Both the position numbers and the translations under genes were made by a program. This document shows, piece by piece, positions 53,905-62,756 of a DNA stretch of 64,000 bases; positions within the stretch are counted from its first letter, which is position 1; each line of letters opens with the position of its first letter. Under the pieces are notes generated by a model. The model saw nothing but the letters and a program-made list of their open reading frames with translations. It had not been told where the DNA came from and made no database searches. The DNA lies in the NCBI RefSeq assembly GCF_000429665.1, contig NZ_AUCH01000009.1:62001-126000 (forward strand), in the 5' to 3' direction. The stretch comes from Azovibrio restrictus DSM 23866. Lineage in GTDB: Bacteria; Pseudomonadota; Gammaproteobacteria; Burkholderiales; Rhodocyclaceae.

Positions 53905-56076
53905 TCAGGTCAGATCGAAGCGGTCGGCGTTCATCACCTTGGTCCAGGCGGCGATGAAGTCGCGGACGAACTTTTCCTGGTTGTCGTCCTGGGCGTAGAC
54001 CTCGGCGTAGGCGCGCAGGACTGAGTTGGAGCCGAAGACCAGGTCGGCCCGGGTGGCGGTGAACTTGGTGGCGCCGCTGTGGCGATCGACGATGGCGTAG
54101 CTGTTGCGGCCCGTGGGTTTCCAGGTGTAGGCCATGTCGGTCAGATTGACGAAGAAGTCGTTGCTGAGCACGCCGACCCGCTCGGTGAACACGCCGTGCT
54201 GGCTGCCGCCGTGGTTGGCGCCGAGGACGCGCAGGCCGCCGACCAACACGGTCATCTCGCTGGCGGTGAGGCGCAGCAGCTGGGCCTTGTCGAGCATCAT
54301 TTCTTCCGGCGTCACCACGTAGTGGGTCTTTTGCCAGTTGCGGAAGCCATCGGCCAGGGGTTCGAGCACCTCGAAGGATTCCACGTCGGTCATGGCCTGG
54401 GTGGCATCGCCACGGCCCGGGGCGAAGGACACTTCGACCGGGAAGCCGGCGGCCTTGGCGGCCTGTTCCACGCCCACATTGCCGGCCAGGACGATGACGT
54501 CGGCGATGCTGGCGCCGGCCTCAGTGGCGATCTTTTCATAGACCGCCAGCACCTTGGCCAGGCGGGCCGGTTCGTTGCCTTCCCAGTCCTTCTGGGGGGC
54601 CAGACGGATGCGGGCGCCGTTGGCGCCGCCCCGCTTGTCGGAGCCCCGGTAGGTGCGGGCGCTGTCCCAGGCGGTGGCCACCATTTCGCCGATGGAGAGG
54701 CCGGCGGCGGCGATCTTGGCCTTCACCGCGGCCACGTCGTAGTCCCGGCGGCCGGCGGGGATGGGATCCTGCCAGATGAGGTCTTCCTGGGGCACGTCCG
54801 GGCCGAAGTAGCGGGCCTTGGGGCCCATGTCCCGGTGGGTCAGCTTGAACCAGGCCCGGGCGAAGGTCTCGGAGAAATAGGCCTGGTCGTCGCGGAAGCG
54901 CTCGGCGATCTTGCGGTATTCCGGGTCGAACTTGAGGGCCATGTCGGCGTCGGTCATGATGGGCTTGCAGCGGATGGTGGGGTCTTCCACATCCACCGGC
55001 ATGTCCTCTTCCTTGATGTTGATGGGCTCCCATTGGTGGGCGCCGGCGGGGGACTTCTGCAGCCACCAGTCGTAGCCGAGCAGCAGCTTGAAGTAGCCGT
55101 TGTCCCACTGGGTGGGGTTGGTGGTCCAGGCGCCTTCGATGCCGCTGGTCACGGTGTCGCGACCGATGCCGCGGCTGCTGTGGTTGTTCCAGCCCAGGCC
55201 CTGTTCTTCCAGCTCGGCGCCTTCCGGGGCGGGGCCCAGGTTGGCGGCGCTGCCGTTGCCGTGGGCCTTGCCGACGGTGTGGCCGCCGGCGGTGAGGGCC
55301 ACGGTTTCTTCATCGTTCATGGCCATGCGGGCAAAGGTGGTGCGCATGTCCCGGGCGGTTTTCAAGGGATCGGGCTTGCCGTCCACGCCTTCGGGATTGA
55401 CATAGATGAGGCCCATCATGACGGCGGCCAGGGGGTTTTCCAGGTCCCGCTCGCCGGAGTAGCGGCTGCCTTCGGCGCCGGTGGGGGCCAGCCATTCCTT
55501 CTCGGAACCCCAGTAGATGTCCTTTTCCGGATGCCAGATGTCTTCCCGGCCGAAGGCGAAGCCGAAGGTCTTCAGACCCATGGATTCATAGGCCATGTTG
55601 CCGGCCAGGATCATCAGGTCGGCCCAGCTGATCTTGTTGCCGTATTTTTTCTTGATCGGCCAGAGCAGGCGGCGGGCCTTGTCCAGGTTGGCGTTGTCGG
55701 GCCAGGAATTGAGGGGGGCGAAGCGCTGGTTGCCGGTGCCGGCACCGCCCCGGCCGTCGGCGATGCGGTAGGTGCCGGCGGAGTGCCAGGCCATGCGGAT
55801 CATGAGGCCGCCGTAGTGGCCCCAGTCGGCCGGCCACCAGGGCTGGCTGTCGGTCATGAGGGCCTTGAGGTCGTTCTTCAGGGCAGCCACATCCAGCTTC
55901 TTCAGTTCTTCACGGTAGTTGAAGCCGGCACCCATGGGATTGGTCTTGGCATCGTGCTGGTGCAGGATGTCCAGGTTCAAGGCCTTGGGCCACCATTGCA
56001 TGGGGGCATTACCGGCCGCCGTGTTGCCGCCGTGCATGACCGGGCATGTGCCGGTCCGGGTTGCATTCTCGCTCAT
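53905..56076 (-). CDS. katG: Catalase-peroxidase KatG
   Basis: Heme enzyme that destroys hydrogen peroxide. The 723-residue bifunctional catalase-peroxidase has the distal site MIRMAWHSAGTYR, proximal heme histidine in TAGGHTVGKAHG, and the Trp-Tyr-Met adduct partners (the tryptophan of MAWHS, the tyrosine of LIYVNPEG and the first methionine of RMAMND). The start ATG 56076 has AGGAG six bases upstream; the ATG two codons earlier is too close to it. It lies next to hemA, transcribed the same way, about 190 bases downstream of it. Confidence 0.97.
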   Translation of the reverse strand: MSENATRTGTCPVMHGGNTAAGNAPMQWWPKALNLDILHQHDAKTNPMGAGFNYREELKKLDVAALKNDLKALMTDSQPWWPADWGHYGGLMIRMAWHSAGTYRIADGRGGAGTGNQRFAPLNSWPDNANLDKARRLLWPIKKKYGNKISWADLMILAGNMAYESMGLKTFGFAFGREDIWHPEKDIYWGSEKEWLAPTGAEGSRYSGERDLENPLAAVMMGLIYVNPEGVDGKPDPLKTARDMRTTFARMAMNDEETVALTAGGHTVGKAHGNGSAANLGPAPEGAELEEQGLGWNNHSSRGIGRDTVTSGIEGAWTTNPTQWDNGYFKLLLGYDWWLQKSPAGAHQWEPINIKEEDMPVDVEDPTIRCKPIMTDADMALKFDPEYRKIAERFRDDQAYFSETFARAWFKLTHRDMGPKARYFGPDVPQEDLIWQDPIPAGRRDYDVAAVKAKIAAAGLSIGEMVATAWDSARTYRGSDKRGGANGARIRLAPQKDWEGNEPARLAKVLAVYEKIATEAGASIADVIVLAGNVGVEQAAKAAGFPVEVSFAPGRGDATQAMTDVESFEVLEPLADGFRNWQKTHYVVTPEEMMLDKAQLLRLTASEMTVLVGGLRVLGANHGGSQHGVFTERVGVLSNDFFVNLTDMAYTWKPTGRNSYAIVDRHSGATKFTATRADLVFGSNSVLRAYAEVYAQDDNQEKFVRDFIAAWTKVMNADRFDLT

Positions 56077-56196
56077 CTCCATCTCCTGTCTTGGTGGGGT
56101 TGTTCCGCTGCTGCATCGGGCCGGGGCCGCGATGACTGATGCCGTGGCACTACTCTAGGCCAGGAAAAACATGGGGACCAATCATTTAAGGCAAAC

Positions 56197-56223
56197 GACC
56201 CCATAACCTGCGGCTATGGGGTC
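56197..56223. terminator. hemA: Possible terminator after hemA
   Basis: A 9-bp perfect stem (GACCCCATA and TATGGGGTC) with a nine-base loop, 40 bases past the hemA stop. On the minus strand GTTTGCC follows, so the T-run is short. It also lies in the katG upstream region. Confidence 0.5.
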
Positions 56224-56262
56224 TGCGAGAGGAGATAAATTCCGGCAAATAAGGCCGGGGAA

Positions 56263-57528
56263 TCAGTGACCGGGACTGTCGTCCGGATGCAGATGGAACA
56301 GCCGGGAGGCCGCCTGTTGCAGCTCCTGGCGGCTTTCCGCGTCGCTCAGTTGCAGGGCCTGGGTGGGGGCGTGCAGGAACTTGTTGGTAAGCCGCAGGGA
56401 GAGCTGCTCCAGGACCTTCTCCGGCGGGTCGCCGGCGGTCAGGCGCTTCATGGCGTGATCCAGCTCATGGCGACGGTTGCGTTCGGCTGCATCCCGGAGG
56501 CTGCGGATCAGGGGCACCGTATCCCGGGACTCCATCCAGTGCAGGAAGCTGTCCACCTGGGTGTCGATGATGGCTTCCGCCTGGATCACGGCCGCCTGGC
56601 GCGACTCGATGCCACTCGCCACCACCTGGGCCAGGTCGTCCACGGTGTAGAGGAACACGTCGTCCAACTCCCCCACCTCGGACTCGATGTCCCGGGGCAC
56701 GGCCAGGTCCACCATGAACATGGGCCGGTGCCGCCGGGCCTTGATGGCCCGTTCCACCATGCCCAGGCCGATGATGGGCAGGGGGGAGGCGGTACAGGAG
56801 ACCACGATGTCGTACTGGCCCAGGGTATCCGCCAGTTCGTCCAGGCGGATGGCGTGGCCGCCGAAGCGATCGGCCAGGACCCGGCCCCGCTCCACGGTCC
56901 GGTTCGCCACCGTCACCTGCTTGGGCTGACGGGCGCAGAAATGGGTGGCGCAGAGTTCGATCATTTCCCCGGCACCGATGAACAGGATCTTCTGGCTGGA
57001 AACGGATTCGAAGATCCGCTCCGCCAGTTGCACGGCCGCCGCCGCCATGGAGACGGTATTGGCGCCGATGGCAGTGCTGGTGCGCACTTCCTTGGCCACG
57101 GCAAAGGCCCGCTGAAACAGCTTGTGCAGATGCATGCCCAGGGTGCCGGCGTTCTCGGCCAGGCGTACCGCATCCTTCATCTGCCCCAGGATCTGGGCCT
57201 CGCCCACCACCATGGAGTCCAGGCCGCTGGCCACCCGGAAGGCGTGGCGCACCGAGTCCCGGGGAGAAAGGGTATACAGGAAGGGCTTGATGGCCTCCCG
57301 CTCCAGGCTGTGGTACTCGGCCAGCCATTCGGCCGCCGCCTCGGGCTGCTCCGTGGCGCAGTAAATCTCGGTGCGGTTGCAGGTGGAGAGGATGGCGGCC
57401 TCGCGCACCGGTTTCTGCCGGGTCAGCGCCGAGAGGGCCTGGGGCAGGGTTTCCACGTGGAAGGCCACCTGCTCACGGATGGCCAGGGGAGCCGAGTGGT
57501 GATTGATGCCGAGGGTGAAAATTGCCAT
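56263..57528 (-). CDS. hemA: Glutamyl-tRNA reductase HemA
   Basis: First committed step of the C5 route to heme: reduces glutamyl-tRNA(Glu) with NADPH. The 421-residue protein has the catalytic cysteine in AAILSTCNRTEIYCAT (about residue 50), the signature VGEAQILGQMKDAV, and the NADPH domain KILFIGAGEMIELCA. The length is normal. A possible extended -10 promoter lies just upstream (57554-57559). It sits between katG and the divergent Pal-like lipoprotein gene, apart from the hemCDXY operon. Confidence 0.97.
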   Translation of the reverse strand: MAIFTLGINHHSAPLAIREQVAFHVETLPQALSALTRQKPVREAAILSTCNRTEIYCATEQPEAAAEWLAEYHSLEREAIKPFLYTLSPRDSVRHAFRVASGLDSMVVGEAQILGQMKDAVRLAENAGTLGMHLHKLFQRAFAVAKEVRTSTAIGANTVSMAAAAVQLAERIFESVSSQKILFIGAGEMIELCATHFCARQPKQVTVANRTVERGRVLADRFGGHAIRLDELADTLGQYDIVVSCTASPLPIIGLGMVERAIKARRHRPMFMVDLAVPRDIESEVGELDDVFLYTVDDLAQVVASGIESRQAAVIQAEAIIDTQVDSFLHWMESRDTVPLIRSLRDAAERNRRHELDHAMKRLTAGDPPEKVLEQLSLRLTNKFLHAPTQALQLSDAESRQELQQAASRLFHLHPDDSPGH

Positions 57529-57553
57529 GGAGTTGCCATTCAGGGGGTGGGCA

Positions 57554-57559
57554 ATTATA
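57554..57559 (-). promoter_or_regulatory. hemA: Likely hemA promoter (extended -10)
   Basis: On the minus strand the sequence reads TGATATAAT, an exact extended -10 (TGnTATAAT), about 26-31 bases before the hemA ATG. Extended -10 promoters often do without a good -35, which is absent here. Confidence 0.6.
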
Positions 57560-57649
57560 TCACCCGCGCCGGCCCCTCCCTGTGGCTAGGCCGGCGTCTA
57601 CGCGCTATCATCCGCCCCTGACCCAAATCCGTGCCTGGAATCCCCCACC

Positions 57650-58228
57650 ATGAACCGCCCCAGCCGCTCCACCCTGGCCCTTTCCCTTGCCGCCCTGTTC
57701 CTGGCCGCCTGCGCCGCCGCGCCCAGCAATGACGGCAAGGTGGTTCCGCCCACCGCCTTCAAGGTGCATCCCGCTCTGCTCGGCCAGCCGGTGCCCCCGG
57801 AGCTGCAGCCCGCCGGGGCCGGCACTGTCGCCACGGTAGTGGCCGACAACGCCCAGGGCGGCACCATGCGCATGGATGGGGAAGGCCTGCGGACCCAGCG
57901 CAGCGTCTACTTCGACTTCAACCAGCACGACCTCAAGGCCGACTTCCAGCCCGCCCTGGCCGCCCACGGCCGCTACCTGGCCGAACATCCCAAGGCCCGC
58001 ATCCGGGTCGAGGGCAACGCGGACGAACGGGGCTCCGCCCATTACAACAAGGTCCTGGGCATGCGCCGCGCTCACTCGGTGAAGAACGCCCTGCTGGCCA
58101 ATGGCGCCAAGGATGCCCAGGTGCGCACCATCACCCTGGGCGACACCCGTCCCAAGCTGAAGGGCCAGGACGAAGCCTCCTGGGCGGAAAACCGCCGGGC
58201 CGACGTGGTCTACGAAGTGGAAAAATGA
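57650..58228 (+). CDS. OmpA-domain lipoprotein (Pal-like)
   Basis: A 192-residue outer-membrane lipoprotein: lipobox LAACAAAP (lipidated cysteine about residue 21), a short linker, and a peptidoglycan-binding OmpA domain (SVYFDFNQHDLKADFQP, VEGNADERGSAHYNKVLGMRRA). It is divergent from hemA and is followed by a strong terminator. It may be a Pal paralogue, since the tol genes are not in this window, so I leave the symbol blank. Confidence 0.9.
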   Translation: MNRPSRSTLALSLAALFLAACAAAPSNDGKVVPPTAFKVHPALLGQPVPPELQPAGAGTVATVVADNAQGGTMRMDGEGLRTQRSVYFDFNQHDLKADFQPALAAHGRYLAEHPKARIRVEGNADERGSAHYNKVLGMRRAHSVKNALLANGAKDAQVRTITLGDTRPKLKGQDEASWAENRRADVVYEVEK

Positions 58229-58248
58229 AGGCGGTGGCCCGCCCCATG

Positions 58249-58276
58249 AAAAACCCCGGTCCAGGCCGGGGTTTTT
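58249..58276. terminator. Bidirectional terminator between the Pal-like gene and trpC
   Basis: A5-CCCCGG, loop TCCAGG, CCGGGG-T5, followed by GTTT. It closes both the rightward lipoprotein gene and the leftward trp operon. Confidence 0.9.
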
Positions 58277-58294
58277 GTTTGTCCGGAGGCGGTC

Positions 58295-59083
58295 TCAGGC
58301 GAACAGGCGGGCCAGCTCCACGCCCGGGTCCGGCGCCCGCATGAACGCTTCACCCACCAGGAAGGCATGGACATTCCGGGCCCGCATGGCCTGCACATCC
58401 CCGGGCGCCAGGATGCCGCTCTCGGTGACCACCACCCGCTCGGCAGGAATCCGGTGCAGCAGGGAGAAGGTGTTCTCCAGGCTCACTTCAAAGTTGCGCA
58501 GGTTGCGGTTGTTGATGCCGAGCAGGGGGGTCTGCAGTTGCAGGGCCGCGTCCAGCTCGTCGCCGTCGTGGACTTCCACCAGCACCCCCATGCCATAAGC
58601 CTGGGCCTGGGCTTCCAGGGCCTGCATCTGGGACAGGGACAGGCAGGCGGCAATGAGCAGGATGCAGTCGGCCCCCATGGCCCGGGCTTCGGCCACCTGG
58701 TAGGCATCGACGATGAAATCCTTCCTGAGCACCGGCAGCGCGCAGGCCGCCCGGGCGGCCTGGAGGTATTCCGGACAGCCCTGGAAGTACTGCCGGTCGG
58801 TGAGCACCGAGAGGCAGGCGGCCCCGTGGGCCGCATAGCTGCGGGCGATCTCGGCGGGCCGGAAATCGGCCCTGATCACGCCTTTGGAAGGGCTGGCCTT
58901 CTTGATTTCGGAGATCACCGCAGGCTGGCCGGCGGCAATCCGGGCGCGGATGGCGCCCACGAAATCCCGGGGTGCGGCCTGGGCAGCGGCTTCGGCTTCC
59001 ACCTGGGCCAGGGGCTTGAGCGCCAGGGCTGCGGCGATCTCTTCCCGCTTGGTGGCAACGATCTTGTTGAGGATGTCCGCCAT
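58295..59083 (-). CDS. trpC: Indole-3-glycerol-phosphate synthase TrpC
   Basis: Converts CdRP to indole-3-glycerol phosphate. The 262-residue TIM barrel has ADILNKIVATKREEIAA, the catalytic lysine motif VISEIKKASPSKGVI, LPVLRKDFIVDAYQ and LLGINNRNLRNFEV. The start is ATG 59083; its first base overlaps the trpD stop (TGATG). Last gene of the trpE-trpG-trpD-trpC run; trpF, trpA and trpB are not in the window. Confidence 0.97.
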   Translation of the reverse strand: MADILNKIVATKREEIAAALALKPLAQVEAEAAAQAAPRDFVGAIRARIAAGQPAVISEIKKASPSKGVIRADFRPAEIARSYAAHGAACLSVLTDRQYFQGCPEYLQAARAACALPVLRKDFIVDAYQVAEARAMGADCILLIAACLSLSQMQALEAQAQAYGMGVLVEVHDGDELDAALQLQTPLLGINNRNLRNFEVSLENTFSLLHRIPAERVVVTESGILAPGDVQAMRARNVHAFLVGEAFMRAPDPGVELARLFA

Positions 59084-60108
59084 CACTGCCCCAGCTTCTG
59101 GGTTGCCTGGACAAAGGCGTCCAGCCTGGCCCGGGCAGCGCCGGACGCGATGGCTTCCCGGGCCTTGGCGATGCCTTCAGCGATGCTGCCGGCCAGGTTT
59201 GCCACATAGAGGGCGGCCCCGGCGTTGAGACAGACGATGTCCCGGGGCGCGCCGGGCTGATTCTCCAGGGCGGCGAGCATCATCGCCTTGGACTCGCAGG
59301 CACTGCCGACCCGCAGGTGCCGCAGCGACATCATCGGCAGGCCGAAGTCTTCCGGATGCAGCTCGTATTCGCGCACTTCCCCATCCTTCAGTTCCCCCAC
59401 CAGGGTTGCGGCGCCGAGGGAGATTTCGTCCAGATTGTCCTTACCGTGCACCACCAGCACCCGCTCGGCGCCCAGGCGCTGCATGACCCGCACCTGGATG
59501 CCGACCAGATCGGCATGGAAGACCCCCATCAGGGTGTTGGGCGCCCCGGCCGGATTGGTCAGCGGGCCGAGGATGTTGAAGATGGTGCGCACCCCCATTT
59601 CCCGACGCACGGGGGCCACGTGCTTCATGGCGCTGTGGTGGTTGGGCGCGAACATGAAGCCGATGCCGCAAGCCTCGATACAGGCAGCCACCTGCTCCGG
59701 CCCCAGATTGATGTTGGCCCCCAGAGCCTCCAGCACGTCGGCGGCCCCGGAACTGGAAGAGACACTGCGCCCGCCATGCTTGGCCACCTTGGCGCCAGCG
59801 GCGGCCGCGACGAACATGGAGGTGGTGGAGATGTTGAAGCTGTGGGCCGCATCGCCGCCGGTGCCGACGATATCGACGAAATGCCGGTCATAGGGCACCT
59901 GCACCGGGGTAGCCAGTTCCCGCATGACACTGGCAGCAGCGGCGATCTCGCCTATGGTCTCCTTCTTCACCCGCAGGCCACTGATGATGGCGGCGATCAT
60001 CACCGGCGACACCTCACCGGACATGATCTGGCGCATCAGGGACACCATCTCGTCATGGAAGATCTCGCGATGCTCGATCACCCGTTGCAGGGCAGCTTGC
60101 GGCGTCAT
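59083..60108 (-). CDS. trpD: Anthranilate phosphoribosyltransferase TrpD
   Basis: Joins anthranilate and PRPP. The 341-residue protein has DIVGTGGDAAHSFNIST (the GTGGD PRPP loop), KHGGRSVSSSSGAADVLEALG and VFHADLVGIQVRVM. The start ATG 60108 overlaps the trpG stop as ATGA; the open frame extends further upstream but into trpG. Confidence 0.97.
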   Translation of the reverse strand: MTPQAALQRVIEHREIFHDEMVSLMRQIMSGEVSPVMIAAIISGLRVKKETIGEIAAAASVMRELATPVQVPYDRHFVDIVGTGGDAAHSFNISTTSMFVAAAAGAKVAKHGGRSVSSSSGAADVLEALGANINLGPEQVAACIEACGIGFMFAPNHHSAMKHVAPVRREMGVRTIFNILGPLTNPAGAPNTLMGVFHADLVGIQVRVMQRLGAERVLVVHGKDNLDEISLGAATLVGELKDGEVREYELHPEDFGLPMMSLRHLRVGSACESKAMMLAALENQPGAPRDIVCLNAGAALYVANLAGSIAEGIAKAREAIASGAARARLDAFVQATQKLGQ

Positions 60109-60677
60109 GGCTTGTGCTCCTCGAGGAAGTTGTTGAGCAGGTCGTGGCCCCGCTCGGTGAGGATGGATTCCGGATGGAACTGCACCCCCTCCACGGCCAG
60201 GGTTTTGTGGCGCACCCCCATGATTTCCCCATCCTCGGTCCACGCCGTGATCTCCAGGCAGTCGGGACAGGTTTCCCGCTCGATGGCGAGGGAATGGTAG
60301 CGGGTGCAGGTGAGCGGGTTGGGCAGGCCCTTGAACACGCCCAGGTCCTTGTGATGCACGGGCGAAACCTTGCCGTGCATCAGCTGCTTGGCGTGCACGA
60401 TCTTGCCACCGAAGGCTTCGCCAATGGACTGGTGCCCCAGGCAGACCCCCAGCAGGGGAATCTTGCCAGCGAATTCCTTGATGGCCGCCAGGGAAACCCC
60501 GGCCTGGGCCGGGGCGCAGGGCCCCGGGGAAATCACCAGGTAATCGGGGCGCAGGGCGGCAATCCCCTCCAGGGTGATGGCGTCGTTACGGAACACCCGC
60601 ACCTCCTGGCCCAGCTCACCGAAGTACTGGACCAGGTTGTAGGTGAAGGAGTCATAGTTGTCGATCATCAGCAGCAT
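60105..60677 (-). CDS. trpG: Anthranilate synthase component II TrpG (glutamine amidotransferase)
   Basis: Supplies ammonia to TrpE, forming anthranilate; it may also serve folate synthesis. The 190-residue class I amidotransferase has the catalytic cysteine in LLGVCLGHQSIGEAFGG and the His-Glu pair in EGVQFHPESILTE. It starts MLLMIDNYDSFTYNLVQYFG, as is typical. It is separated from trpE by the GxxExxY cassette, so it is probably still cotranscribed but translated from its own weak AAAGG site. Confidence 0.97.
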   Translation of the reverse strand: MLLMIDNYDSFTYNLVQYFGELGQEVRVFRNDAITLEGIAALRPDYLVISPGPCAPAQAGVSLAAIKEFAGKIPLLGVCLGHQSIGEAFGGKIVHAKQLMHGKVSPVHHKDLGVFKGLPNPLTCTRYHSLAIERETCPDCLEITAWTEDGEIMGVRHKTLAVEGVQFHPESILTERGHDLLNNFLEEHKP

Positions 60678-60691
60678 GATGGAAACCTTTC

Positions 60692-61118
60692 ACCACAGAG
60701 GCACAGAGACGCAGAGAAAACATGGGTTTTCATAATTTCATCCTCTTGATGCCGTCCTTCAATACCGGGACATTGAAGTTGAGCAATAAGCCCAGGGAAT
60801 AACCGCCCAGCTTGAGATAAGTCAGCAACTGAGCTTCGTGCAGCGGCAATAGCTGCTCCACGGCTTTCAATTCGATCACCACCGCCTGTTCCACCACCAG
60901 GTCCAGCCGATAAGCGGCATCCAGGCTGAGTCCTTTGTAATTCAGGGGAAGCCCCAGCTGGCTTTGAAAGTGCAGTCCCCGCAAGCCCAGTTCGAGCGCC
61001 AGGCACTCCTGGTAAACAGACTCCAGCAAGCCGGGACCCAATGCCCGGTGAACCTCGATCGCGGCACCAATGATTTGCTCCGTCAGAGCGTCTCTCGGTG
61101 TCTCCGTGTCTCTGTGGT
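60692..61118. mobile_element. GxxExxY gene cassette bounded by imperfect terminal inverted repeats
   Basis: Left end 60692-60719 and right end 61091-61118 are inverted copies of one 28-base sequence starting ACCACAGAGRCACRGAGAC (23 of 28 positions match). The 427-base unit sits exactly between trpE and trpG. The right repeat also encodes residues 2-11 of the GxxExxY protein (NHRDTETPRD). No transposase is present, so it looks like a passenger or MITE-type unit. A clear target-site duplication cannot be confirmed. Confidence 0.72.
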
Positions 61119-61122
61119 TCAT
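60730..61122 (-). CDS. GxxExxY family protein (PD-(D/E)XK-like)
   Basis: A 130-residue protein of the GxxExxY family. The name motif is GLLESVYQ near residue 31; a second conserved part is RLDLVVEQAVVIELKAVEQL, which fits a PD-(D/E)XK nuclease-like core (D then ExK), and the end is LLLNFNVPVLKDGIKRM. The function is unknown. It begins five bases after the trpE stop and its first residues are coded by a terminal inverted repeat, so its start codon is supplied by the cassette while transcription comes from the trp operon. Confidence 0.9.
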   Translation of the reverse strand: MNHRDTETPRDALTEQIIGAAIEVHRALGPGLLESVYQECLALELGLRGLHFQSQLGLPLNYKGLSLDAAYRLDLVVEQAVVIELKAVEQLLPLHEAQLLTYLKLGGYSLGLLLNFNVPVLKDGIKRMKL

Positions 61123-61126
61123 GGTT

Positions 61127-62614
61127 TTAGTCCAGCCGCGTATCGAGGCCGGCTTCTGCCAGTTCGGCGGCACGGAGCACGGCCCGGGCCTTGTTGCGGG
61201 TTTCTTCCCATTCGGCGTCGGGGTTGGAGTCGGCGACGATGCCGGCTCCGGCCTGCACATGCAGCTTGCCGTCCTTGAGCACGGCGGTGCGGATGGCGAT
61301 GGCCACGTCCATGTCCCCATGGAAGCCCAGGTAGCCGACGGAGCCGGCGTAGATGCCGCGCTTCACCGGCTCCAGCTCGTCGATGATTTCCATGGCCCGC
61401 ACCTTGGGCGCGCCGGAGACGGTGCCGGCAGGGAAGGTGGCCTTGAGCACGTCCATGGCATCCAAGCCTGGCTGCAGCCGGCCTTCCACGTTGGAGACGA
61501 TGTGCATCACGTGGGAATAGCGCTCGATGCTCATGTTCTCGGTGACCCGCACGCTGCCCACCTGGGCCACCCGACCGCAGTCATTGCGCCCCAGGTCCAG
61601 GAGCTGCACGTGCTCGGCCCGTTCCTTCTGGTCGGCCAGCAGTTCGGCGGCCAGGGCCTCGTCTTCCTCGGGCGTGGCGCCACGCTTCCGGGTCCCGGCG
61701 ATGGGGCGCACGGTGACCTTCTGCGTTTCGCCCTGGTGCTCCAGGCGCACCAGGATTTCCGGCGAGGAACCCACCACGTGGAAATCCTCGAAATCGAAAT
61801 AGAACATGTAGGGGGACGGGTTGAGGCTGCGCAGGGAGCGGTACAGGGCCATGGGACTGGCGCCGTAGGGCTTTTCCATGCGCTGGGACAGCACTACCTG
61901 CATGATGTCCCCTTCGGTGATGTAGTCCTTGGCCTTGAGCACAGCGGCCTTGAAGGCTTCCTCGCCGAAGGTGGACACGGCCGGGGCCGAAGCGGTCGGA
62001 GTCTCCACCGGTACGGATACCGGCTGGCGCAGCCGCAGCAGCAGTTCCTTGAGGCGCTTCCGGGCCTGCTGGTAGGCGCCTGGCACCCCGGGCTCCGCAT
62101 AGACGATCAGGGTCAGCTTGCCGGACAGGTTGTCCACCACCGCCAGCTCTTCCGAAAGCAGCAGCAGGATGTCGGGTGTGCCCAGGTCGCCGGCGCTGGG
62201 TCCCTGGTTCAGCCGGGGCTCCACGTAGCGCACCGTGTCATAGCCGAAGCAGCCTACCAGGCCGCCGGTGAAACGGGGCAGACCAGAAGACGGGGGCGCC
62301 TTGAAGCGGGCCATGAACTCGGCGACGAAATCCAGGGGATTCACGTCCTCGGCCTGTTCGGCGATGCGCTGCCCGGTGAGCACCAGCACCCGCCGGCCAT
62401 AGGCGCTGATGCGGGTGGGGGCGGCCAGGCCGATGATGGAGTAACGCCCGAAGCGCTCGCCCCCCTGCACGGATTCGAGCAGGTAGGTGTAGGGGCCGTT
62501 GGCCAGCTTCAGATAGATGGAAAGGGGGGTATCGAGATCGGCAAAGGTCTCGAGGCTGACCGGGATGCGGTTGTAACCTTGCCCGGCCAGGGCATTGAAT
62601 TCTTGTTCAGTCAT
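61127..62614 (-). CDS. trpE: Anthranilate synthase component I TrpE
   Basis: Makes anthranilate from chorismate with ammonia from TrpG; usually feedback-inhibited by tryptophan. The 495-residue protein has the N-terminal regulatory domain with LLESVQGGERFGRYSIIG (the LLES tryptophan-binding region), and the chorismate-binding core with PIAGTRKRGATPEED, DLGRNDCGRV and FPAGTVSGAPKVRAMEII. It opens the trp structural genes, behind a Trp-rich leader peptide and just after gph. Confidence 0.97.
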   Translation of the reverse strand: MTEQEFNALAGQGYNRIPVSLETFADLDTPLSIYLKLANGPYTYLLESVQGGERFGRYSIIGLAAPTRISAYGRRVLVLTGQRIAEQAEDVNPLDFVAEFMARFKAPPSSGLPRFTGGLVGCFGYDTVRYVEPRLNQGPSAGDLGTPDILLLLSEELAVVDNLSGKLTLIVYAEPGVPGAYQQARKRLKELLLRLRQPVSVPVETPTASAPAVSTFGEEAFKAAVLKAKDYITEGDIMQVVLSQRMEKPYGASPMALYRSLRSLNPSPYMFYFDFEDFHVVGSSPEILVRLEHQGETQKVTVRPIAGTRKRGATPEEDEALAAELLADQKERAEHVQLLDLGRNDCGRVAQVGSVRVTENMSIERYSHVMHIVSNVEGRLQPGLDAMDVLKATFPAGTVSGAPKVRAMEIIDELEPVKRGIYAGSVGYLGFHGDMDVAIAIRTAVLKDGKLHVQAGAGIVADSNPDAEWEETRNKARAVLRAAELAEAGLDTRLD

Positions 62615-62699
62615 GGAAAGCCTCGCAAAAACGGAAACGACGAAGGGGTGCTGCGGGTGCTGCGTACAGGTTGCCTGCCGGAAACGGCTCGGCGCAGGA

Positions 62700-62756
62700 T
62701 CACGGACGCCAGAGGCGCCAGCTATGCCGGGGTTGCCAGGTACGCAGGTTCGTCAT
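62700..62756 (-). CDS. trpL: trp leader peptide (attenuation candidate)
   Basis: An 18-residue open frame MTNLRTWQPRHSWRLWRP ending in TGA, 85 bases upstream of the trpE ATG and on the same strand. Three of 18 codons are tryptophan, far above the normal rate. This is the hallmark of a trp attenuator leader. An 8-base complementarity exists between CTGCGTAC inside the leader and GTACGCAG at 62659-62666, and a TTTTT run lies at 62627-62631, but I could not find a classical terminator stem before it. The ribosome site is weak (CAAGAAC). Confidence 0.7.
   Translation of the reverse strand: MTNLRTWQPRHSWRLWRP

Noticed and set aside
54079..56139. Plus-strand open frame of about 686 codons opposite katG
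   Set aside because: Val/Gly/Ala-rich antisense shadow of a catalase-peroxidase.
56203..56217. Possible OxyR half-site near katG (ATA-N8-CTAT)
   Set aside because: Only one weak half-site; the second half at the required spacing is absent, and the bases are part of a hairpin.
61150..61180. Similarity between the GxxExxY end repeat and a stretch in the trpE 3' end
   Set aside because: Short and imperfect; likely chance within coding sequence.
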